A stretch of 52,230 bases of DNA from an uncultured Paracoccaceae bacterium. GTDB taxonomy: Bacteria; Pseudomonadota; Alphaproteobacteria; Rhodobacterales; Rhodobacteraceae. A model generated the notes under the pieces. It was not told the origin of the DNA, did not search any database, and saw nothing but the letters and a program-made list of their open reading frames with translations. Below are positions 1-7,976 of this stretch, piece by piece; the stretch's first letter is position 1, and each line of letters starts with the position of its first letter. Both the position numbers and the translations under genes were made by a program. The stretch lies in assembly GCA_937895435.1 (NCBI GenBank), contig CALAXT010000044.1:1-52230 (forward strand), in the 5' to 3' direction.

Positions 1-163
1 CAGCCACATCTGGCACCGCCCCACTTTTGCTGGTGAACCCGGTTTTTGTGCCAAAACCTGCGCGTTAGGCAAATATCTTGCGGCGGTTTGCGAAAGGTGT
101 AGCCTGAGGCCTGCCAAGGGCCAAGGGCCGTGACTTGGCATAAACTTGATGCAGGAACCCGCA
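1..163. other. Upstream region of the aminotransferase gene
   Basis: No gene is supported here. The stretch lies before the first coding region and probably holds its promoter. A short direct repeat (CCAAGGG twice, around 114-128) is visible. An AGGAA ribosome-binding site sits seven bases before the ATG at 164. I could not assign -35 and -10 elements with confidence. Confidence 0.4.
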
Positions 164-1441
164 ATGACCGATTTAACCCTGACAGACCGTAAGAACGGCG
201 CGATTGCGCGCGGTGTTGGCATGACGACGCAGATCTATGCTGATCGTGCTGAAAACGCTGAAATCTGGGATAAGGCTGGGAACCGATACATTGATTTTGC
301 CGCTGGTATTGCGGTGGTCAACACCGGCCACCGCCACCCGCGCGTGATGGCGGCGGTCAAGGCACAGTTGGACCGCTTTACCCATACCTGCCACCAAGTC
401 GTGCCCTATGAAAATTATGTTGATTTGGCCGAGCGGTTGAATGGGCTGGTGCCCGGTGATTTTCCGAAGAAAACAATTTTTGCCACAACTGGCGCGGAAG
501 CGGTTGAAAACGCAATAAAAATCGCGCGGCATTTTACCAAACGCGCCGCGGTGGTGGCCTTTGCGGGGGGCTTTCACGGCCGCACCTTTATGGGCATGGC
601 GCTCACTGGAAAGGTGCAACCCTACAAAGCGGGTTTTGGCCCAATGATGGGCGATGTCTGGCATTTGCCGTTTCCCAGCGATTTGCATGGGGTCACGGTG
701 GATCAGGCGATGGCCGGGCTTGAACGGCTGTTCAAAGCTGATCTGGAACCCAGCCGTGTGGCTGCGATTATTGTAGAACCGGTGCAGGGCGAGGGGGGCT
801 TTTACGAGGTGCCGCCTGCGCTGATGCAGCGGTTGCGTGCGATCTGTGATGCCCATGGGATCGTGATGATCGCAGATGAGGTGCAAACTGGCTTTGCCCG
901 CACCGGCAAACTGTTTGCCATGCAGCACCATGGGGTGGCCGCTGATATTACCTGTATGGCCAAGGGTCTGGGCGGGGGATTGCCGATTTCGGCGGTGACA
1001 GGGCGCGCTGACATCATGGACAGTCCTGACCCCGGTGGCCTTGGTGGTACCTATGCGGGCAATCCGCTGGGGGTGGCTGCGGCCCATGCCGTTTTGGATG
1101 TGATCGAAGACGAATCGCTTTGTGATCGTGCAATGATGCTTGGCGGGCGGCTGAAACAGCGTCTGGCTGCGATGCGCGATGAAGTGCCCGAGATTGTCGA
1201 TATTCGTGGCCCGGGTTTTATGAACGCGGTTGAATTCAATGTGGCGGGCACGGATACGCCCGATGCCGGGTTTGCCAATCGCGTGCGCGAGGCGGCGCTA
1301 GCGCGTGGGCTGATTTTGCTGACCTGCGGCGTTTACGGCAATGTGATCCGCTTTTTGGCGCCGATCACCATCCCTGATGCCGTGTTTGATGAGGCGCTCG
1401 ATATTCTTGAGGCGTCTGTCAAAGCCGCCCGAACGGTCTGA
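164..1441 (+). CDS. gabT: 4-aminobutyrate aminotransferase (class III, PLP-dependent)
   Basis: A 425-residue class-III aminotransferase, the usual length of the family. It should transfer the amino group of 4-aminobutyrate to 2-oxoglutarate, giving succinate semialdehyde in the cytosol. The N-terminal part has the family pattern WDKAGNRYIDFAAGIAV followed by TGHRHPRV. The cofactor phosphate loop TTGAEAVENAIKIAR, the IVEPVQGEGGFY strand, the ADEVQTGFARTG loop and the PLP lysine in CMAKGLGGGLP are all present. Two codons further upstream could serve as starts (TTG at 146, ATG at 149), but AGGAA at 153-157 favours the ATG at 164. A perfect inverted repeat follows the stop. Substrate choice among omega-amino acids cannot be fixed from sequence, so a related 5-aminovalerate or diamine aminotransferase remains possible. 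Confidence 0.88.
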   Translation: MTDLTLTDRKNGAIARGVGMTTQIYADRAENAEIWDKAGNRYIDFAAGIAVVNTGHRHPRVMAAVKAQLDRFTHTCHQVVPYENYVDLAERLNGLVPGDFPKKTIFATTGAEAVENAIKIARHFTKRAAVVAFAGGFHGRTFMGMALTGKVQPYKAGFGPMMGDVWHLPFPSDLHGVTVDQAMAGLERLFKADLEPSRVAAIIVEPVQGEGGFYEVPPALMQRLRAICDAHGIVMIADEVQTGFARTGKLFAMQHHGVAADITCMAKGLGGGLPISAVTGRADIMDSPDPGGLGGTYAGNPLGVAAAHAVLDVIEDESLCDRAMMLGGRLKQRLAAMRDEVPEIVDIRGPGFMNAVEFNVAGTDTPDAGFANRVREAALARGLILLTCGVYGNVIRFLAPITIPDAVFDEALDILEASVKAARTV

Positions 1442-1451
1442 CTTCACCTCG

Positions 1452-1478
1452 AACGGGCGGCTGTCGGGGCCGCCCGTT
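1452..1478. terminator. Inverted repeat between convergent gabT and phoB
   Basis: Perfect 10-bp arms (AACGGGCGGC and its complement) enclose a 7-base loop, starting 10 bp after the gabT stop and 59 bp before the phoB stop. No clear T-run follows on either strand. It probably acts as a stem that ends or stabilises both converging transcripts. Confidence 0.6.
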
Positions 1479-1536
1479 GTGCCAAACGATGCAGGCAATG
1501 GTGGCCCCGTTTATCTGCAGCCGTCAAATGACGCGC

Positions 1537-2226
1537 TTATCCCAGCGAATAGCCGGCCCCCCGCACGGTGCGAATGGGGTCTTCACCGCCAGATTTCATC
1601 AGCGCCTTGCGCAGTCGGCCGACATGCACGTCAATCGTGCGGGTATCGACATAGATATCGCGACCCCACACCCGATCCAAAAGTTGCTCGCGGCTCCAAA
1701 CCCGGCCCGGTTTTTCCATCAAGGTCGTCAGCAGTCGAAACTCTGTTGGGCCCAAAGGAACGGCCATGCCCGATCGATAAACCCGGTGTTCGGTGGAATC
1801 GAGCATGATATCATCAAAATTCAGCCGCTCGCCCACGGTTGAGGGCCGGGTACGGCGCAATTGTGCGCGCAGACGTGCCATCAGTTCCAAGACCGAATAG
1901 GGTTTGACCATATAGTCATCGGCCCCAGTTTCCAGCCCGCGCACCCGGTCGATTTCTTCTGATCTGGCCGACAGCATAACAATTGGGATCGCCCGCGTTT
2001 CGCTGCGTGATTTCAGCCGGCGGCAGACCTCAATTCCTGAAACTTTGGGCAGCATCCAATCCAACAAGATCAGATCAGGCATTTCTTCTGAAGCCAATAA
2101 CAACCCCTTTTCGCCATCTTCGGCAACCACCACCCGAAAGCCCTCGGCTTCCAGATTGTAACAGATCACCTCACGTTGGGCGGATTCGTCTTCAACCAAC
2201 AAAATCACGGGTTGCTGCGTTGCCAT
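1537..2226 (-). CDS. phoB: Phosphate regulon response regulator PhoB
   Basis: A 229-residue OmpR-family response regulator. The receiver domain covers about residues 1-125, with acidic residues in LLVEDE, phospho-acceptor Asp56 in LLDWMLP, and the switch lysine in YMVKPYS. A winged-helix DNA-binding domain follows, ending in the RTIDVHVGRLRKAL and RTVRGAGYSL motifs typical of PhoB. When phosphorylated it should bind Pho boxes and switch on phosphate-starvation genes. It is the last gene of the minus-strand group pstB-phoU-phoB, 12 bp after phoU. No phoR sensor-kinase gene lies in the window. The neighbours make PhoB far more likely than another OmpR-type regulator. Confidence 0.93.
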   Translation of the reverse strand: MATQQPVILLVEDESAQREVICYNLEAEGFRVVVAEDGEKGLLLASEEMPDLILLDWMLPKVSGIEVCRRLKSRSETRAIPIVMLSARSEEIDRVRGLETGADDYMVKPYSVLELMARLRAQLRRTRPSTVGERLNFDDIMLDSTEHRVYRSGMAVPLGPTEFRLLTTLMEKPGRVWSREQLLDRVWGRDIYVDTRTIDVHVGRLRKALMKSGGEDPIRTVRGAGYSLG

Positions 2227-2238
2227 AGTGCTCTCCGA

Positions 2239-2952
2239 TCAATCCTCAATATGCGAGATGGATGTGGTGTCGCCTTTGGGGCGGCTTTCTTCCACTGGGG
2301 TACCCGTCACCAGATAAATCACTTGTTCGGCGATTGTGGTGGCGTGATCGCCCATTCGTTCAACATTTTTGGCAATGAAATGCAGGTGCATACAGGCGGT
2401 GATGTTGCGTGGATCTTCCATCATATGGGTCAGCAGCGCCCGAAAGAGCGTGTTGTAGATCTGATCGACATCCACGTCACGCTTGCGCACGTTGGTGGCC
2501 AATTCCACATCGCGGTGGATATAGGCGTCGAGCACGTCTTTCAGCATCACGCTGACCGAGCGCGCCATGCGGCGGACGGTACCAGTTGACCCCTCGATGG
2601 GTGACATCTGCGTCAGCACAACGGCGCGTTTGGCCATATTTTTGGCATAATCGCCCATCCGTTCAAGGCTGGCGGCAATTTTCATCACGGTCAGCACCGT
2701 GCGCAGATCGCCCGCTGTGGGGGCACGCAGCGCAATGACGCGGGCGGCTTCTTGCTGAATGCGGAATTCCAGCGCGTCAATCGCCTCATCGCCCTTGCGC
2801 ACGCCGTTGGCCATGTCTTCGTCACGGCTTTCCAGCGCTTGGGCGGCATCCAGTATGGCGGCTTCGACCAGGCCGCCCATTTTCATGATCATGGCCTGAA
2901 TGGCTTCCAGATCACGGTCAAAGGCGGATGCAATGTGGGGTTCGGTGTTCAT
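2239..2952 (-). CDS. phoU: Phosphate signalling protein PhoU
   Basis: A 237-residue all-helical protein with two PhoU repeats, each carrying the expected metal-site pattern (SLERMGDYAKNMA around residue 107 and NVERMGDHATTIAE near the C-terminus). PhoU links the Pst transporter to the PhoR/PhoB pair and represses the regulon when phosphate is plentiful. The reading frame stays open upstream into pstB, but the ATG at 2952 gives a standard N-terminus (MNTEPHIASAFDRDLEAI) and lies 10 bp after the pstB stop, so I chose it. Confidence 0.93.
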   Translation of the reverse strand: MNTEPHIASAFDRDLEAIQAMIMKMGGLVEAAILDAAQALESRDEDMANGVRKGDEAIDALEFRIQQEAARVIALRAPTAGDLRTVLTVMKIAASLERMGDYAKNMAKRAVVLTQMSPIEGSTGTVRRMARSVSVMLKDVLDAYIHRDVELATNVRKRDVDVDQIYNTLFRALLTHMMEDPRNITACMHLHFIAKNVERMGDHATTIAEQVIYLVTGTPVEESRPKGDTTSISHIED

Positions 2953-2962
2953 GGTATCTCCC

Positions 2963-3760
2963 TCAGCCGATCCGGCCCGTGATATAGCTTTCAGTGCGCG
3001 GGTCGCGCGGGGTGGTGAAGATCTGGCCGGTTTCGCCATATTCTACCAGATGGCCCATATGAAAGAACGCAGTGCGCTGACTGACGCGCGCGGCTTGCTG
3101 CATTGAGTGGGTTACAATCACCACCGAAAACTGGCTGCGCAATTCATCAATCAGTTCTTCGACTTGGGCGGTTGCAATCGGATCAAGTGCCGAGCACGGC
3201 TCATCCATCAACAAAACTTCGGGCGAGGTCGCCACTGCGCGTGCGATGCACAGGCGCTGCTGCTGGCCCCCCGAAAGGCCGGTGCCTGGGGAATCAAGAC
3301 GGTCTTTGACCTCATTCCACAGTGCCGCGCGGCGCAGCGAGCTTTCGACAATTTCATCCAATTCCGCACGAGAATTTGTGAGGCCGTGAATTTTCGGGCC
3401 ATAGGCGACGTTTTCATAGATTGATTTTGGAAAAGGGTTTGGCTTTTGAAACACCATGCCAACGCGGGCACGCAACTGCACGGGATCAACCTTGGCGTCA
3501 TAGATGTCTTCGCCATCCATTTTAATCATGCCCTCTACCCGGCAGATCGGAATGGTGTCATTCATCCGGTTCAGGCAGCGCAGAAATGTGGATTTGCCGC
3601 AGCCCGATGGCCCGATGAACGCGGTGACTGTTTTATCTAGAATATCAACATCAACGTCTTTTAGCGCATGTGTATCGCTGTAATAGACCTGCACACCACG
3701 TGCGGTGATCTTTGTACCGTTCTGATCCACGTCTCGCTCCACTATTCGCATATCGTTCAT
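2963..3760 (-). CDS. pstB: Phosphate ABC transporter ATP-binding protein PstB
   Basis: A 265-residue ABC ATPase with Walker A (GPSGCGKST), the Q-loop VFQKPNPFP characteristic of PstB, signature [14 protein letters not shown], Walker [13 protein letters not shown] and switch histidine in [10 protein letters not shown]. It should power high-affinity phosphate uptake with the PstA/PstC permease and the PstS binding protein. It heads the group pstB-phoU-phoB. The permease and binding-protein genes that normally precede it are not here; instead about 276 bp of non-coding DNA with a candidate Pho box separates it from an unrelated gene. Confidence 0.95.
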   Translation of the reverse strand: MNDMRIVERDVDQNGTKITARGVQVYYSDTHALKDVDVDILDKTVTAFIGPSGCGKSTFLRCLNRMNDTIPICRVEGMIKMDGEDIYDAKVDPVQLRARVGMVFQKPNPFPKSIYENVAYGPKIHGLTNSRAELDEIVESSLRRAALWNEVKDRLDSPGTGLSGGQQQRLCIARAVATSPEVLLMDEPCSALDPIATAQVEELIDELRSQFSVVIVTHSMQQAARVSQRTAFFHMGHLVEYGETGQIFTTPRDPRTESYITGRIG

Positions 3761-4036
3761 TCTATCGGCCTTTCGTTACCATCTGCGTTCAAATCCTGAC
3801 CGCAGGTCGATGGCAAGGGCATGTATTTTAACCGCTAAAACCGGCAAACCAGAAGTGCGGTGGACCTGCAGGCTGACCAATCTGCGATCAGCTGCATGAC
3901 AAAAAACAGATCTCCTGATCTTTTGTAGGGCCAGTTTGCCCAGATTACTTTGGCGTTTAGACGCCTCGGGTGACATCAATGCAAAGTTTTTGTAACAGAA
4001 CTATGACACATCACCACATCGGGCGTGCCATATTTC
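3761..4036. other. Intergenic region upstream of pstB
   Basis: 276 bp without a convincing gene between pstB (minus strand) and the rhodanese gene. It is visibly richer in A+T than the flanking genes and contains a Pho-box-like element at 3992-4009. A 67-codon open frame on the minus strand (3776-3979) lacks any recognisable motif, and I treat it as chance. Confidence 0.6.
3992..4009 (-). promoter_or_regulatory. Candidate Pho box upstream of pstB
   Basis: Read on the minus strand, the site is GTGTCAT, four bases, then CTGTTAC. That is two direct heptamers with the 11-base periodicity of PhoB sites (Pho-box half-site CTGTCAT or CTGTCAC), with one or two mismatches per half. It lies about 230 bp upstream of the pstB start and points toward it. 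Autoregulation of pstB-phoU-phoB by PhoB would fit. The downstream -10 element is not clear. Confidence 0.6.
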
Positions 4037-4942
4037 TCAGGTTTGGCCCAGATGTGTTTCGCCACGGGCCCGTGCCAGCACCATTTGTGTGTGGCGTTCG
4101 CGAAAGCCCGCGCGCTGTCGCGGTGTATATTCATCGACGCAATGCCTGCAGCAGGCGCCTTGTTCATAGGCCGGATCAGTCTTGTCCTCCGGGGTCAGCG
4201 GTCGACGGCAGGCATAACACAGGCTGTGGCCGCCGGGGGTTAGCCCGTGGCCAACGGACACGCGTTGGTCAAAGACAAAACAGGCCCCCTGCCAAAGACT
4301 GTCTTCTGGTGGCACCTCTTCCAGATATTTCAAGATGCCGCCTTGCAGGTGATATACTTCGTCGATTCCCTGACCGCGCAGGAAGTTCGTCGACTTTTCA
4401 CACCGAATGCCACCGGTGCAAAACATGGCGATTCGCTTGTTGTGAAACCTGTCGCGGTTTTCAGCCCACCATGCAGGAAAGTCGCGAAAGCTGCGTGTCA
4501 TTGGGTCAACGGCGCCGTTAAATGTGCCAATCGCCACTTCGTAATCGTTGCGCGTGTCGATTACAGCGACATCGGGGTCTGATATCAGCGCATTCCAATC
4601 TTGGGGCGCGACATAGTGGCCAGTGCCTGCAAGCGGGTCGACATCAGGCTGGCCCATCGTCACAATTTCGCGTTTCAGCCGCACTTTCAGCCGGTTAAAG
4701 GGCATGCTTTCGGCGGGGCTTTCCTTCCAATCTAGTGCGGCACAGCCCGGCAGGGTGCGCAGATGCGCTATGACGGCGTCAATCCCGGAACGGGTGCCCG
4801 CAATCGTGCCATTCACCCCCTCATGGGCCAGCAAAAGCGTGCCCTTGACCCCTGCTGCCTGACACAACGCCAAAAGCGGTGGGCGCAGGGCGGCAGGGTC
4901 GGGGAAACGGGCGAATTGGTAAAGGGCGGCAACGATAAGCAT
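4037..4942 (-). CDS. trhO: tRNA uridine(34) hydroxylase, rhodanese family (TrhO/YceA)
   Basis: A 301-residue protein of the UPF0176/YceA family. The N-terminal acylphosphatase-like domain contains [18 protein letters not shown] rhodanese domain follows, with the active-site loop around the cysteine in [13 protein letters not shown] and the [11 protein letters not shown] motif. The C-terminal part has several cysteines ([13 protein letters not shown]), consistent with the zinc-type tail of the family. TrhO carries out oxygen-dependent hydroxylation of uridine 34 in tRNA, leading to 5-hydroxyuridine derivatives. The open frame runs on upstream across pncA, but the ATG at 4942 gives the family N-terminus [13 protein letters not shown]. 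Confidence 0.9.
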   Translation of the reverse strand: MLIVAALYQFARFPDPAALRPPLLALCQAAGVKGTLLLAHEGVNGTIAGTRSGIDAVIAHLRTLPGCAALDWKESPAESMPFNRLKVRLKREIVTMGQPDVDPLAGTGHYVAPQDWNALISDPDVAVIDTRNDYEVAIGTFNGAVDPMTRSFRDFPAWWAENRDRFHNKRIAMFCTGGIRCEKSTNFLRGQGIDEVYHLQGGILKYLEEVPPEDSLWQGACFVFDQRVSVGHGLTPGGHSLCYACRRPLTPEDKTDPAYEQGACCRHCVDEYTPRQRAGFRERHTQMVLARARGETHLGQT

Positions 4943-5071
4943 GGGGTTATCTAATCTTTTGGCCAAAACAAGACAAGCCTTGGGGTTTGGTTGTGCCGCG
5001 ACTTGGCTCTGCCATTGACGCAGCCCAGTCAGCCACTTACGCAGTTCTTTGACGCTATTTGGAGTTGGTAT

Positions 5072-5680
5072 ATGGCGCATGCCTTGATCGTGATCGATCT
5101 GCAGAATGATTTTTGCCCGAATGGCGCGCTGGCGGTTGCTGGGGGCGATGACATCGTGGCGCCGATAAACGCGCTGATGGGGCAATTTGATGCGGTGATT
5201 TTGACCCAAGATTGGCACCCGGCCAATCACGCCTCTTTTGCGTCAAACCACACGAATGCGGCAGCGTTTGATGTGACGCAAATGCCCTATGGCCCACAAG
5301 TATTATGGCCCGATCACTGCGTGCAAGGCACGAAAGGTGCGGATTTTCACGCCGATCTGCACACTGATCGCGCCGATATGATTATCCGCAAAGGATATCG
5401 CCCGCAGATCGACAGTTATTCTGCATTTTTTGAAAACGATCGTACGACCCCAACTGGGCTTGAGGGCTATTTGCGCACGCGTTCCATCACAACGCTTACC
5501 CTTGTGGGGTTGGCGCTGGATTACTGCGTGGCCTTTTCCGCTGTGGATGCTGCGCGGTTGGGGTTTGATGTCCGCGTGCGCCGCGATGCGTGTCGGATGA
5601 TTGATCTGGATGGGTCAATGGCGCAGGCCTTGGCCGCCATGACCCAAGCCGGTGTCAGATTGGAGCCTGCTCATGGTTGA
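5072..5680 (+). CDS. pncA: Nicotinamidase
   Basis: A 202-residue isochorismatase-fold amidohydrolase that converts nicotinamide to nicotinic acid in NAD salvage. Visible are the catalytic Asp in [17 protein letters not shown], metal-binding residues in [11 protein letters not shown], the WPDHCVQGT segment, the conserved lysine in IIRKGY, and the nucleophilic cysteine in [12 protein letters not shown]. The ATG at 5072 gives the standard start [11 protein letters not shown]. Its end overlaps the start of pncB by 8 bases, so the two steps of the Preiss-Handler entry are translationally linked. It is divergent from trhO, and the promoter should lie within 4943-5071. Confidence 0.94.
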   Translation: MAHALIVIDLQNDFCPNGALAVAGGDDIVAPINALMGQFDAVILTQDWHPANHASFASNHTNAAAFDVTQMPYGPQVLWPDHCVQGTKGADFHADLHTDRADMIIRKGYRPQIDSYSAFFENDRTTPTGLEGYLRTRSITTLTLVGLALDYCVAFSAVDAARLGFDVRVRRDACRMIDLDGSMAQALAAMTQAGVRLEPAHG

Positions 5681-6965
5681 TATTGCCACCCGCGTCTATA
5701 ATCACAAGTGGCGCATTGATCCCATCGTGCGCTCGTTGATTGATACTGATTTTTACAAGTTGCTGATGTGCCAATCGGTGTTTCGCAACAAACCGGATAC
5801 CATCGTGACCTTCAGCCTGATCAATCGCTCGCCCAGCATCCGCTTGGCCGATCTGGTGGATGAGGGAGAGCTGCGCGAACAGCTTGATCATATCCGCACG
5901 TTGCGACTGTCGCGCGGCGAAAGCACATTTTTGCGGGGCAATACATTCTATGGCAAGCGCCAGATGTTCCGCCCAGATTTCATGGAATGGTTCGAAAATT
6001 TTACGTTGCCGCCCTATCATCTGGAAAAACGGGATGGTCAGTATGAGCTGACGTTTGAGGGCCGGTGGCCCGAGGTGATGATGTGGGAAATTCCTGCTTT
6101 GGCTGTGCTGATGGAATTGCGCAGCCGTGCCGTGCTGAAAAGCATGGGCCGGTTTGAACTGCAGGTGCTTTATGCCCGCGCCATGACAAAACTGTGGGAA
6201 AAGGTTGAACGCTTGCGCCCGGTCAAAGGGCTGCGGTTGGGCGATTTTGGTACGCGCCGCAGGCACTCGTTCTTGTGGCAAGATTGGGCGGTGCAGGCGC
6301 TCCAAGAGGGGCTTGGCGAAAAATTTGTCGGCACTTCAAACTGTCTGATCGCCATGCGCCGCGAGGTCGAGGCGATTGGCACCAATGCCCATGAATTGCC
6401 AATGGTCTATTCGGCGCTGGCCAAAAATGATGCCGAACTGGCTGAGGCGCCGTTTCGTGTGCTGGCGGATTGGCACGAAGAACACGATGGCAATTTGCGG
6501 ATCATTTTGCCCGATACCTATGGCACTGCGCGCTTTTTGGAGCGCGCGCCCGATTGGCTTGCGCAATGGACAGGCATTCGCATCGATTCAGGCGACCCTG
6601 TTGCGGGGGCCGAGGCGGCGATCAGTTGGTGGACGGCGCGTGGTGAAGATCCGACCAAAAAATTGGTGATATTTTCCGATGCGTTGGATGTGACGATGAT
6701 TGAATCGTTGCAGGCCCGCTTTGGTGGACGGGTCAAGGTAAGTTTTGGCTGGGGTACGTTGCTGACCAACGATTTCCGTGGGCTAGTGGCTGACGATGCT
6801 TTGGCGCCGTTCAGTCTGGTATGCAAAGCGGTGATGGCAGATGGGCGGCCAACGGTCAAACTGTCTGACAATCCGCAAAAAGCGCTTGGCCCCACGGATG
6901 AGGTTGCGCGCTATAAGCGGGTGTTTGGGGTGGGCAATCAGGTGGCCCAACCACTGGTGGTCTGA
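5673..6965 (+). CDS. pncB: Nicotinate phosphoribosyltransferase
   Basis: A 430-residue enzyme joining nicotinate and PRPP to give nicotinate mononucleotide, coupled to ATP hydrolysis. Family marks include LIDTDFYKLLMCQSVF near the N-terminus, FGTRRRHSF, GTSNCLIAMRREVEAIGTNAHELPM (the histidine matches the residue phosphorylated in this family), IRIDSGDP and IFSDALD. The start at 5673 lies inside the last codons of pncA (8-base overlap). The gene ends 6 bp before a convergent phosphotransferase gene. Product and substrate are clear because pncA precedes it. Confidence 0.94.
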   Translation: MVDIATRVYNHKWRIDPIVRSLIDTDFYKLLMCQSVFRNKPDTIVTFSLINRSPSIRLADLVDEGELREQLDHIRTLRLSRGESTFLRGNTFYGKRQMFRPDFMEWFENFTLPPYHLEKRDGQYELTFEGRWPEVMMWEIPALAVLMELRSRAVLKSMGRFELQVLYARAMTKLWEKVERLRPVKGLRLGDFGTRRRHSFLWQDWAVQALQEGLGEKFVGTSNCLIAMRREVEAIGTNAHELPMVYSALAKNDAELAEAPFRVLADWHEEHDGNLRIILPDTYGTARFLERAPDWLAQWTGIRIDSGDPVAGAEAAISWWTARGEDPTKKLVIFSDALDVTMIESLQARFGGRVKVSFGWGTLLTNDFRGLVADDALAPFSLVCKAVMADGRPTVKLSDNPQKALGPTDEVARYKRVFGVGNQVAQPLVV

Positions 6966-6971
6966 CCCACG

Positions 6972-7973
6972 CTAGCGCCCCAGCAGCGCCCCGCCGCCCA
7001 AAACAATGTCTGAGGCCCGCACGGCCCGCGCAATGTGCGCGCGCGCGCCCGGATGATCGGCGGGCAGGCGCGACATTGTCCACCCCACCGAGGCCAGAGT
7101 GCGCAACAGCGTAAATCCTGCCACCAATCCAATATCTTGCGTGCTGAGTGGCCGCAGACGGCTGTAGCCTGAGATCAGCGCATCGGCGATCTGCGGCAGA
7201 TGTGGCTCGGTCAAGTTTTGTGACAAGGCCGTGCCCAAATCATAAAGCCGAAACCCGATGCCGCAATCATCAAAATCAATCAGCGTCAGCGCGCCATCGT
7301 CATCCAGCACGTTTTCGCGCAGCACATCAGCATGAATCAGCCCAATATCGGCCCCTCGTGCGATATATGATGTGAAATCTGCGTGCAGCTGGCTGCGGGC
7401 GGCCTGCAGCATTGCGGCCTGATGCTGGGTCAGGCCGGGGTGTTCCCAGAACCTATCCCAAAATGGGGTTTCGCCCAACAAACCATCCAGATCCCAGCGA
7501 TGTCGGGTGAAATTTGCTGGCAGGGTCATGCCGTCGGTCAGGGTGTGCATTTCTGCCAGCATCTGCCCCAAATCGGCATGCAGCGCGCATTGGCGGGCCA
7601 TGGATTGGGTCAGGGGCACGCCACCCTCACCAATCGCATCACCTTTTGCCCAAGCAATGCACGATGCCAGCCGCCCCTGCGCTAACTGGGCAACCAAGTC
7701 GCCAGCCAACGTGGGCAGCGCCGTTGGGACAGCCAGCCCCTCGGCAGCCAGTGCGCTTTGCCACCACAATTCAGATGCAATCGAGCCCTGCGATTGATAG
7801 CCGGGCCGATGCAGCCGCAGCGCTGCCGGCCCCCCGGGCAGGGCAATTTCAAACACGGCATTTTCTCGGTTGCGGATCAGTCGAGGTTGTGGCGCATCAT
7901 GGCGCGCACCCCACAGGTGGGCTGCCTGTTGCGCCAGATCCATCGCTTGGGCATCGCTAAGTGCCACGGTCAT
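6972..7973 (-). CDS. Aminoglycoside-phosphotransferase-fold kinase, probable small-molecule kinase
   Basis: A 333-residue kinase of the APH/choline-kinase fold. The catalytic loop is H214-A-D216 through N221 (IHADVLRENVL), with the metal-binding aspartate at D233 in LIDFDDCG. The gene starts 3 bp after the stop of a class-III aminotransferase of the phospho-lyase type. In animals and in fused bacterial proteins, kinases of this fold pair with PLP phospho-lyases that split O-phosphoethanolamine or 5-phosphohydroxylysine. I therefore infer that it phosphorylates a hydroxy-amine substrate for the neighbouring enzyme. The substrate is not known from sequence; a homoserine or choline kinase-like role is the alternative. 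It is not expected to be an antibiotic-resistance gene. Confidence 0.75.
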   Translation of the reverse strand: MTVALSDAQAMDLAQQAAHLWGARHDAPQPRLIRNRENAVFEIALPGGPAALRLHRPGYQSQGSIASELWWQSALAAEGLAVPTALPTLAGDLVAQLAQGRLASCIAWAKGDAIGEGGVPLTQSMARQCALHADLGQMLAEMHTLTDGMTLPANFTRHRWDLDGLLGETPFWDRFWEHPGLTQHQAAMLQAARSQLHADFTSYIARGADIGLIHADVLRENVLDDDGALTLIDFDDCGIGFRLYDLGTALSQNLTEPHLPQIADALISGYSRLRPLSTQDIGLVAGFTLLRTLASVGWTMSRLPADHPGARAHIARAVRASDIVLGGGALLGR

Positions 7974-7976
7974 CGT

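Noticed and set aside
173-1087. 304-codon open frame antisense to gabT
   Set aside because: Overlaps a clear gabT along its whole length and shows no family motif; typical GC-driven shadow frame.
3776-3979. 67-codon minus-strand ORF between pstB and the rhodanese gene
   Set aside because: No motif or convincing ribosome-binding site, and it lies in the pstB leader just downstream of the Pho-box candidate.
4943-5230. N-terminal extension of the rhodanese gene into pncA
   Set aside because: It would overlap pncA on the other strand and adds sequence outside the family; ATG 4942 fits.
6972-7973. Antibiotic (aminoglycoside) resistance kinase
   Set aside because: Only the general kinase fold is shared; the partner gene is metabolic and there is no mobile context.
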